Shown: piece by piece, positions 35,138 through 42,443 of the stretch
How the letters are laid out: each line of letters starts with the position of its first letter
Position numbering within the stretch: the first letter of the stretch is position 1
NCBI GenBank assembly: GCA_902805975.1
Contig: CADCUT010000066.1
Coordinates: forward strand, 1-43,503
Length of the DNA stretch: 43,503 nt
Direction: 5' to 3'
Source of the DNA: an uncultured Rubrobacteraceae bacterium
Lineage (GTDB): Bacteria > Actinomycetota > Rubrobacteria > Rubrobacterales > Rubrobacteraceae
Translations under genes and position numbers: made by a program
The notes under the pieces: generated by a model
Told to the model about the DNA's origin: nothing
Databases searched by the model: none
Seen by the model: only the letters and a program-made list of their open reading frames with translations

Positions 35138-35902
35138 ATGGGCAGCTTCTTTCAGGTTGCCTGGGCGGTCGCCGGCAGGCAGACGTACAAGTACTTCACC
35201 AACCCGGCGTTTCTAGCGCCGGCGCTCTTCCCTTTGTTCTTCTTCGTCGCGTTCGCGGGCGGGCTGACGAGGGTCGGGGACATACCCGGCTTCAACTACG
35301 CGGCCGGCTACATCGCGTTCCAGTACGTCTGGGCGCTCTTGCAGGCCGTCACGATGGGCGGGGCCTTCACGGGCTTCTCCATAGCCAGCGACTTCGAGAA
35401 CGGCTTCGCGAGGCGGCTTATGCTCGCAGCTTCCAACCGGTACGGGATCATCCTGGGCTACACGCTGGCCTCCATCGTGCGGGCGTTCATGACGGGGGCG
35501 CTCGTCACCGTGCTCGCGCTCGTAACCGGCATGCCCATAACCGGCGGCTTCGACTTCTTCGGCCTCATAGCCCTCGCCGTCCTGGCGAACATCGCGGCCA
35601 CGCTCTTCGGGGCCGGCATCGCGATGCTCTTGCGCACCCAGCAGGCCGGGCCGGTCATACGGACGCCGATCTTCCTCGTGCTGTTCCTGGCCCCCGTCTT
35701 CGTCCCGCTGAACCTGCTCACGGGCTGGATCGAGACGGTCGCCCGCCTCAACCCGTTCACCGCCATCCTCGACGCCTCGCGCGGCTTTCTGGCCGGCGAC
35801 CCGCAGAACGTACCTCAGGCCTTCGCGATAAGCGCGGCCCTGATCCTCATCCTCTCCTTCTGGGCCGTCTTCGGCCTCCGCCAGGCCGAGAAGGCAGGAT
35901 AA
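35138..35902 (+). CDS. ABC-2 type transporter permease (second)
   Basis: SDFENGFARRLMLAASNRYGIILGYTLASIVRAFMTGALV; LNPFTAILDASRGFLAG. Confidence 0.92.
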   Translation: MGSFFQVAWAVAGRQTYKYFTNPAFLAPALFPLFFFVAFAGGLTRVGDIPGFNYAAGYIAFQYVWALLQAVTMGGAFTGFSIASDFENGFARRLMLAASNRYGIILGYTLASIVRAFMTGALVTVLALVTGMPITGGFDFFGLIALAVLANIAATLFGAGIAMLLRTQQAGPVIRTPIFLVLFLAPVFVPLNLLTGWIETVARLNPFTAILDASRGFLAGDPQNVPQAFAISAALILILSFWAVFGLRQAEKAG

Positions 35903-35903
35903 G

Positions 35904-36353
35904 TTGGCCCGGGGCCGTCCCTACAACGCCGCCATCGCCGCGGGCCAGAAGTTGGCCACTAAGCTCCACGCCTCCCTGTTCCGCGCCACGAACGGCAGGG
36001 TCGGCGGCCGGATGCTCGGCAGCCCCGTCCTCCTGCTCGTCACCACCGGCCGCAAGAGCGGCCAGAGGAGGACCACGCCCCTGCTCTACCTCGAAGACGG
36101 GGACCGCCGCGTCATCGTCGCCTCCAACGGCGGCGCCCCGAAGCACCCCGTCTGGTGGCTCAACCTCCAGGCCAACCCGGAGGCGACCGTCGAGATCGGG
36201 GGCCGCAAGACCCACGTCCGCGCCACGCAGGCGCGGGGCGCGGAGAAGGCGCGCCTCTGGAAAAGGCTGGTCCAGATGTACGGACCTTACGAGAGCTACC
36301 GGAAGAGGACGGACCGCGAGATCCCGGTCGTCCTCCTCGAACCCGTCGGATGA
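35904..36353 (+). CDS. Deazaflavin-dependent nitroreductase-family protein
   Basis: GSPVLLLVTTGRKSGQRRTTPLLYLEDGDRRVIVASNGGAPKHPVWWLNLQANPEATVEIGG. Confidence 0.9.
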   Translation: MARGRPYNAAIAAGQKLATKLHASLFRATNGRVGGRMLGSPVLLLVTTGRKSGQRRTTPLLYLEDGDRRVIVASNGGAPKHPVWWLNLQANPEATVEIGGRKTHVRATQARGAEKARLWKRLVQMYGPYESYRKRTDREIPVVLLEPVG

Positions 36354-36400
36354 AGTAACCCGACACCCGTAGCCTGAAACCCATAGAGAGAGGCTCTATC

Positions 36401-36718
36401 TTGAAGACCATCGACCGCGAGGAGCTCAGAGCGAAGATAGACCGGGGGGACGACTTCCTCCTGCTCGAGGTGCTCGGAGAGGCGTCGTACAACCGGGGGC
36501 ATCTGCCCGGCGCGGTGCGCTACGAGGGGCGGGAACAGGTCGAGGGCCTGGTCCGGGATAAGAGCGCAGAGATCGTCGCCTACTGCTCGAGCTTTACCTG
36601 ACACTCCTCGACGCGGGTCGTCCGGGAGCTGACGGCCGAGGGTTACGAGAACGCCTCCGACTACGAGGGCGGCAAGCAGGACTGGATCGAGGCCGGCCTC
36701 CCAACGGAGACCGGTTAG
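36401..36718 (+). CDS. Rhodanese-like protein with in-frame UGA at a Cys position; candidate selenoprotein
   Basis: MKTIDREELRAKIDRGDDFLLLEVLGEASYNRGHLPGAVRYEGREQVEGLVRDKSAEIVAYCSSFT[U]HSSTRVVRELTAEGYENASDYEGGKQDWIEAGLPTETG*; TGA 36599-36601, same frame to TAG 36716-36718. The track stops at 36601. Confidence 0.8.
36616..36637 (+). promoter_or_regulatory. Candidate bacterial SECIS stem-loop (rhodanese-like mRNA)
   Basis: GGUCGUC-CGGGAGCU-GACGGCC: 7-bp stem with one G.U pair, 8-nt loop with G in position 2; 21 nt between UGA and loop. Confidence 0.6.
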
Positions 36719-36777
36719 TGGTCCGATCCCGCTCTCTCTTCTGCACGATCTCTCCCTGGATACGGTCCTAGAGACGT

Positions 36778-37524
36778 GTGGGTAGGTCGCGTGGCCGGTG
36801 TCTTGAGGTGAGCGGAAACGGCCGCGCAGCACGGGTCATAGAGGCGAAGGGGCTGACCAAAGTCTACGGCAAGGGAGAGGGACGGGTCGAGGCCCTGGCG
36901 GGTGTGAGCCTGGACGTTGCGCCCGGCGAGTGGGTCTCTGTGGTGGGCCCTTCCGGGAGCGGGAAGAGCACGCTGATGAACCTGCTCGGGCTCTTGGACC
37001 GGCCGACCTCGGGGCGTTACGTGCTTGACGGGCGCGAGGTGTCCGGTCTCAGGGGCGGGGACTTGGCAAGGGCGCGGCGGGAGTTGATCGGGTTCGTCTT
37101 TCAGTCCTACAACCTCCTGCCCCGCCAGAGCGCCCGCCGGAACGTGGAGCTTCCCCTGGTCTACGCGGGAGTGCGCGGGTCGGAGCGCAAAAAGCGGGCG
37201 CTCGAGGCGCTGGAGCAGGTCGAGCTCTCGGACCGGGCCGCCCACAAGCCGCCGGAGCTCTCGGGCGGGCAGAAGCAGCGGGTCGCGATAGCGCGGGCGC
37301 TGGTGGGCCGTCCGGCGATGCTGCTCGCCGACGAGCCGACGGGGAACCTCGACACGAAGTCCGGGGTGGGGATCCTGGACCTCTTCGGGGATCTCAACGC
37401 GGCCGGGGTGACGCTCATCGTGGTCACGCACGACCCGGAGGTCGCCGACAGGGGGGACAGGATCGTGGACATCAGGGACGGTTTGGTGTTTGCCGACGAG
37501 CGGTCGGGCGGGGTGAGGGAGTGA
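36778..37524 (+). CDS. ABC transporter ATP-binding protein (MacB/LolD-like)
   Basis: VVGPSGSGKSTLMNLLGLLDRPTSG, LSGGQKQRVAIARALVGRPAMLLADEPTGNLD. Start uncertain. Confidence 0.94.
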   Translation: MGRSRGRCLEVSGNGRAARVIEAKGLTKVYGKGEGRVEALAGVSLDVAPGEWVSVVGPSGSGKSTLMNLLGLLDRPTSGRYVLDGREVSGLRGGDLARARRELIGFVFQSYNLLPRQSARRNVELPLVYAGVRGSERKKRALEALEQVELSDRAAHKPPELSGGQKQRVAIARALVGRPAMLLADEPTGNLDTKSGVGILDLFGDLNAAGVTLIVVTHDPEVADRGDRIVDIRDGLVFADERSGGVRE

Positions 37525-38909
37525 TGCGGGCGTTCCGGATCGCCGGCATGGGCCTCTCCGGGCTGCTCGTCAACTGGGGGCGCACGATCCTCACGATGCT
37601 CGGCATCGTCATCGGGGTGGCCGCCGTCGTGCTGCTCGCCTCTTTAGGAAACGGCATACAGAAGAGCATCTCCGGCCAGATAAACGACCTCGGCCCGAAC
37701 CTGATCACGGTCAGCCCCGGCACGAGCGGCGAGCAGGACGGGGGAGACAATGGCCCGTTCGGCGCCGCAGCCGCAAGCACCCTCACCCCCGACGACACGC
37801 AACTGGTCGATGGCCTTCCCGGCGTCGCGGCGGCCTCCTCCAACGTCTCGACCGTGGCACCGGTGGGCCAGGAGAGCGTCTCGTTCAGCGGCGTGGACCC
37901 CTCGTACGACGAGATCCGGGCCGTCGAGCTCGCCGCCGGCCGTTTCGTGGAGGGACGCGGCGAGGTCGTGCTCTCCCAGGCCGACGCGAGGAGGCTCCTC
38001 AATTCGGGACCCGACGAGGCCGTCGGAGAGACCCTCTCCGTCGGGACCCCGCCCGAGGACGCGCCGGAACGGGACCCCGAGCAGGAAGGCCCCGCCCAGG
38101 GTCCTAACCGGCTCCCCGAACGGCTCCCCGAACGGCTCCGCGAACAGATCCCCGAAGGGTTCCCCCAGGACGCCGCACCCGAGCAGGAACCGCGGCAAGA
38201 GCCCACGCGGGAGCCCACGCAAGAGCCCGCACCCGAGCCTGTCAGGAAATACGAGGTGGTCGGGGTGGCCGAGGCGTCCGACGTGGAGTTCGGCCCGCCG
38301 ATCCCCGAGTCCTCCTACATGGCGACCGGGGACGCGCTCGAGGTCTCCGGCGTGAAGACCGTGGGGCAGATAGTGGTGCAGGCAGAGGGCGCTGGGGACG
38401 TGGACCGGGCGGTGGATGGGATCAGCAAGGAGTTGCGGGAGGCCCACGACGGGGCCAAAGATTTCTCCGTCATCACGCAGAGGGAGTTGCTCTCGACCTT
38501 CACGGAGATCACGGACCAGCTCAAGATCTTCCTCGCGGGTATTGCGGGGATCTCGCTGCTCGTCGGCGGTATAGGTGTCATGAACATCATGCTCGTCTCG
38601 GTGGCCGAGAGGACCCGCGAGATCGGCGTGCGCAAGGCTCTGGGCGCCACGAACGCGGACGTGCTCTTCCAATTTCTACTGGAGGCGATCCTGCTCTCCC
38701 TGATCGGGGGTGTGGTGGGCGTGGCGTTGGGCATAGCAGGATCGGCGGTTCTGCCCGAGATCCTGACGGACCTCCCCCCGGCCGTGGTGACGGGCAACGA
38801 GGTCGCCCTCGCCTTCGGGGTCTCCGCCCTGATAGGCGTCGTCTTCGGCGTCTTGCCCGCCTACCGCTCCGCCCGCCTCCAACCTGTCGAAGCTTTACGC
38901 AGGGAGTAA
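37521..38909 (+). CDS. MacB-like FtsX-domain ABC transporter permease
   Basis: TILTMLGIVIGVAAVVLLASLGNGIQKSI; GGIGVMNIMLVSVAERTREIGVRKALGATNADVLFQFLLEAILLSL; PVEALRRE end. Confidence 0.94.
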   Translation: MMRAFRIAGMGLSGLLVNWGRTILTMLGIVIGVAAVVLLASLGNGIQKSISGQINDLGPNLITVSPGTSGEQDGGDNGPFGAAAASTLTPDDTQLVDGLPGVAAASSNVSTVAPVGQESVSFSGVDPSYDEIRAVELAAGRFVEGRGEVVLSQADARRLLNSGPDEAVGETLSVGTPPEDAPERDPEQEGPAQGPNRLPERLPERLREQIPEGFPQDAAPEQEPRQEPTREPTQEPAPEPVRKYEVVGVAEASDVEFGPPIPESSYMATGDALEVSGVKTVGQIVVQAEGAGDVDRAVDGISKELREAHDGAKDFSVITQRELLSTFTEITDQLKIFLAGIAGISLLVGGIGVMNIMLVSVAERTREIGVRKALGATNADVLFQFLLEAILLSLIGGVVGVALGIAGSAVLPEILTDLPPAVVTGNEVALAFGVSALIGVVFGVLPAYRSARLQPVEALRRE

Positions 38910-39023
38910 GATCAGGCTCTCGCGCCGGAGGGTCGACACCGCCCGGCGACGTCCAGACACCCGAGAGGCAGCTTCGTGCAAAAGACCCCACACCGAACCC
39001 CCGAACCATCGTCCCACAACGCC

Positions 39024-39050
39024 TGTAGGGGCGGGTTCCAAACCCGCCCG
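39024..39050. repeat. Intergenic GC-rich inverted repeat (taggggcgggttccaaacccgcccg)
   Basis: GGGCGGGTT...AACCCGCCC arms; similar in style to the 7927-7952 palindrome. Confidence 0.7.
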
Positions 39051-39126
39051 CGCACCCGAAGACCTCCCAACACGGTTAAACAGGCGTTCCCGCCCGCCGC
39101 GCGCGGGACGGGCGAGACCCGCTAGC

Positions 39127-39690
39127 TTGGAGACCTACTCCCACGCCTTCTTTACCTGGGCGCTCGCCAAGCACGGCGTAAAGGCCGGCCGAGCCGCCGG
39201 CATCGCGGGCGCCGTGGGGGCGTCCTTCCCTGACCTGCCCTCCTTCGCCGGCACCGCCTACTACATAGGACCGGCCTACCTGCGGGAAGGGTGGTCCTCG
39301 ATGGACACCGAGGAAGTGCTGCAGGCCATCTACTTCACCGGCCCGTTCGGCGGAACGGGCAGCGCCCTTCACTCGGCCGTGCCCGTCCTGGCGCTGCTCG
39401 TCCTGTACCGGGTCCTCAAGCTGGGGAGCCGGGACCGCAGAAAGATACTCCTGTGGTTCCTCCTTGGCTGGTTCGGGCACACCCTGGCGGACTTCGTGAC
39501 CCACGTGGACGACGTGCGCCCGCTCTTCTGGCCCTTATCAGACTGGACCTGGGCGAGCCCCGTCTCCTACTACAACAGCGACTACTACGGCCGCGAGTTC
39601 TTTCTGGCCAACCACGGTCTCATCCTGGTCACGATGCTGGCGCTGCTCGTGGCGCGCCTGCGGCGGGGCGGGAAGCGTGAGGCGGGGTAA
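39127..39690 (+). CDS. Membrane-bound metal-dependent hydrolase-like protein
   Basis: TTG start; METYSHAFFTWALAKHGVKAG...GASFPDLPSF...WFGHTLADFVTHVDD (conserved His/Asp within membrane segments). Confidence 0.65.
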   Translation: METYSHAFFTWALAKHGVKAGRAAGIAGAVGASFPDLPSFAGTAYYIGPAYLREGWSSMDTEEVLQAIYFTGPFGGTGSALHSAVPVLALLVLYRVLKLGSRDRRKILLWFLLGWFGHTLADFVTHVDDVRPLFWPLSDWTWASPVSYYNSDYYGREFFLANHGLILVTMLALLVARLRRGGKREAG

Positions 39691-39738
39691 GTTCTATACT
39701 CGACGGACGATTTGGTACACTCGGGGCCGCGTCGCCTT

Positions 39739-39829
39739 GGAGAGGTGTCCGAGTTGGCCGAAGGAGCGCGATTGGAAATCGCGTAGGCGGTGTTAAGCCG
39801 TCTCGAGGGTTCGAATCCCTCCCTCTCCG
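39739..39829 (+). tRNA. tRNA-Ser (anticodon GGA)
   Basis: ggagaggtgtccgagttggccgaaggagcgcgattggaaatcgcgtaggcggtgttaagccgtctcgagggttcgaatccctccctctccg; 7-bp acceptor, long variable arm. Confidence 0.96.
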
Positions 39830-39966
39830 CTTTTTCCTCCCTTTTGCAGCAAAAACGTGGCGTGGCGATCGCGCGATTCGCGCGGTCGAACGCCGCGCCG
39901 GGGCGCGGGTTGCGGCGGCGAACCGGCAACCGACCAGCAACCCGGCCAAAAACCTGCCCGAAAAGG

Positions 39967-41160
39967 CTACTCGAGGGCCTCGTCTATGGCGTCGCCGAGG
40001 CCGCCCTCCATGCCCTCGATGACGTGGGAGTAGGTGTCCAGCGTTATAGAGATGGTGGCGTGGCCTAGAAGCTCCTGGACGTACTTGGGGTGCTTTCCGG
40101 CCCGCAGGAGGATGGTCGCGCAGGTATGGCGGAGGTCGTGGAAACGCACGTCGGGCAGCCCGGCGCGCCGCAGGAGCGGTTTGAAGCTGCGGGTGATGAC
40201 ATCCTGGCGCGACACGGGGTTGCCCCTGCGGTTGGCGAAGACGAGGTCGTTGTCCTGCCACAGCCCCGCGAGCCGTCTCCTCTCTTCCAGCTGAGCCCTG
40301 CGGTGGCGCTCGAGCGCGGCCAGGGTCAGGGCGGGCAGCTTGATGGAACGGCGGCTTCGGGCGGTCTTGGGCTCGCCGAAGGCGAACCCCTTCCCGTTTG
40401 CCGTCGAGAGGGTCCGCCTGACCTGCACCACGCCGCGCTCGATGTCGACGTCTTCCCATTTGAGGCCGAGCATCTCGCCCTGGCGCATCCCCGTTCCGAC
40501 GGCCACCGCGTACAGGGCCTCGAACCTGTCTCTGGCCTCACCCGCGGCCCGCAGCAGCTCTTTTGTCTGCTCGGCGGAGAGCGGGGTGATCTCCTTGCGC
40601 ACGACCTTCGGGGCCTTCACGGCCTCGGTCGCGTTGCGCGGTATCAGGCCGTCCATCACCGCCTGCTTGAGCGCCTTGTGCAGCGTCGTGTGGACGAGTT
40701 GCACCATGCGCGGCGCGAGCCCGGAGTCCAGCAGCTCCCGGTACAGCCCGCGGACGTGGGTCGGGGCGAGGCTCTTCAGCTTGATGGAACCGAGGGTCGG
40801 CTTGAGATGACGTCTGACGATCCGCTCGTAGCCCTGGTAGGTGGTGAGCCTCACGGTGTCCCGCACGGAGTCCGCGAGCCAGCGGTCCAGGTACCTGCCC
40901 ACGGTCAGCTTGCCCGCGTCGAACACCAGGCCGCCGTCCCTGTCGGCGATGGCCCTGGCGAGCTTCCCCGCCACCTCGGTGCGCGTCTTGCCCGACACCT
41001 CGCGGCGCTTCGTGCCGGTGGCCGTACGGACCGTGTAGACGCCGATCCAACGATCCTTCTTTCCGGTCTTGCGATTCTTGGCCTGGTAGATGCTGCCCTC
41101 GCCGTTGCCCCTCTTCGCCACGTGCTCGTCCTCCTCGTGGGTCGTTCTTGCCCTCCCCAA
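39967..41160 (-). CDS. Tyrosine recombinase/integrase
   Basis: GTGMRQGEMLGLKWEDVDIERG...LPDVRFHDLRHTCATILLRAGKHPKYVQELLGHATISITLDTYSHV (R...HxxR...H...Y catalytic set). Confidence 0.96.
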   Translation of the reverse strand: MGRARTTHEEDEHVAKRGNGEGSIYQAKNRKTGKKDRWIGVYTVRTATGTKRREVSGKTRTEVAGKLARAIADRDGGLVFDAGKLTVGRYLDRWLADSVRDTVRLTTYQGYERIVRRHLKPTLGSIKLKSLAPTHVRGLYRELLDSGLAPRMVQLVHTTLHKALKQAVMDGLIPRNATEAVKAPKVVRKEITPLSAEQTKELLRAAGEARDRFEALYAVAVGTGMRQGEMLGLKWEDVDIERGVVQVRRTLSTANGKGFAFGEPKTARSRRSIKLPALTLAALERHRRAQLEERRRLAGLWQDNDLVFANRRGNPVSRQDVITRSFKPLLRRAGLPDVRFHDLRHTCATILLRAGKHPKYVQELLGHATISITLDTYSHVIEGMEGGLGDAIDEALE

Positions 41161-41378
41161 GGAGCATACGGCCGTTCCGAATTATTTCGGCCCCAGGACG
41201 CCCGAAATCTTTGTCGACGGGATCGACGAGACGTAGCCGCGCCCGCCCGGTTCGAGAAATGCACCCTCCAAAAGCCAAAACCGGGACGGGGCAGCATATC
41301 CTTCCCGTAGGGACGAATGGCAGGCGGCGGTTGGACACGAACCGACGTCGCGTTTAAGGCACGCGAAAGGGGCCCAAC

Positions 41379-41606
41379 GTGGACATTTCGGAACAGGCAG
41401 CGCGGAAGCCCGCCGAGCCACCGATGACCGAATACATAACCATCCAGGAGCTGGCGGCCTGGTTGCGTATCAGCCGGGGCTCCGCCTGGAGCCTCGTCAT
41501 GGAGAAGGGGGAGATTCCCTACCTGCGTTTCGGGGACAGGATAGTTCGGCTGGCGCGGACGGACGTCGAGGACTACCTGCGGCGCTGCCGCTCCGACGTG
41601 GAGTAG
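41379..41606 (+). CDS. Excisionase-family helix-turn-helix protein
   Basis: MTEYITIQELAAWLRISRGSAWSLVMEKGEIPYLRFGDRIVRLARTDVEDYLRR. Confidence 0.88.
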   Translation: MDISEQAARKPAEPPMTEYITIQELAAWLRISRGSAWSLVMEKGEIPYLRFGDRIVRLARTDVEDYLRRCRSDVE

Positions 41607-41843
41607 GCAGACCGTCCTCGACGACGACTTCCGCGCGATCTCGGGTCCGGGAGGTACGGCGGCGGGCGAGATGGACGACACCTTGGATGCCGAGGAGGAG
41701 GGTGGGTGAACGAACCCTCTTTGCTAAAGACCATCACCTCTCTTTAGGGGACGAGCGGGATCGACGGCCACGTGGGAAAAACCCCGCAATTTGGGCGAGA
41801 AAAGCGACGCGCTGAGCCTTCTACGACGGCGCATTCGCCCATA

Positions 41844-41861
41844 CTTACCTATGTAGGCAAG
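41844..41861. promoter_or_regulatory. Candidate operator: inverted repeat CTTACCTA-TG-TAGGCAAG
   Basis: Near-perfect dyad 20 nt upstream of the small RHH-like ORF. Confidence 0.4.
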
Positions 41862-41881
41862 ACGATCCGAGAGGAGCAGAC

Positions 41882-42052
41882 GTGTCGGCAACACAAACTC
41901 GCCAGGCGCTGGTGCAGCTACGGGTGGAGGTGCCGGTAGCCCTCCGCCGCGCCGTGAAGATCCGCGTCGCGCAAAAAGAGATCACGGTCCGGGAGTTTGT
42001 CCAGCACGCCGTCGAGCGTGCACTGACGGAGGACGCAGAAACCGGAAAGTAA
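41882..42052 (+). CDS. Small RHH/Arc-like protein
   Basis: GTG start with upstream gaggag; VSATQTRQALVQLRVEVPVALRRAVKIRVAQKEITVREFVQHAVERALTEDAETGK* (beta strand-helix-helix pattern). Not in the supplied track (56 aa). Confidence 0.65.
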   Translation: MSATQTRQALVQLRVEVPVALRRAVKIRVAQKEITVREFVQHAVERALTEDAETGK

Positions 42053-42092
42053 GAGGTCGGCCCCCCGGCGGCGGCGACGCATCCACGCCCCG

Positions 42093-42443
42093 GTGAAACC
42101 GACCTGGACAGGAGCACGAATGGGCGACACCCCTGCCACAGGGTTGCTCGGAACCGCAGCCGGCAACCCGCGAGGGCACGATACAGCAGAGGGCTGTGTA
42201 GCGCCACGCTGCCACCGAACGGCGGTCGTCTGGGTGGCTACCCCGAACGAGGCCGGACGCGCCTACCCCGAACGCTCGAACTTCGGGCGCGTCAAAGAGG
42301 CGGTGGACGTTGCCGTTTACGCCGGGCGCTGTACCGACCTGCGCGTCTCCGGCAAAACCCTCCGGGGGCCGTGCCCCACGCACAGAGGCGATTGCAAGGG
42401 GCGCATCGAAGAGGGGTCGGACGCGGGCGCGAGGCTGGCGTGA
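42093..42443 (+). CDS. Short ORF with similarity to the N-terminus of a CHC2-type primase zinc finger
   Basis: FGRVKEAVDVAVYAGRCTDLRVSGKTLRGPCPTHRGDCKG resembles [31 protein letters not shown]-type sequence; ends early. Start uncertain. Confidence 0.4.
   Translation: MKPTWTGARMGDTPATGLLGTAAGNPRGHDTAEGCVAPRCHRTAVVWVATPNEAGRAYPERSNFGRVKEAVDVAVYAGRCTDLRVSGKTLRGPCPTHRGDCKGRIEEGSDAGARLA

Noticed and set aside
31898-36353. Two deazaflavin-dependent nitroreductase-like genes as a special cluster
   Set aside because: Such paralogs are common in actinobacteria; no extra signal links them here.
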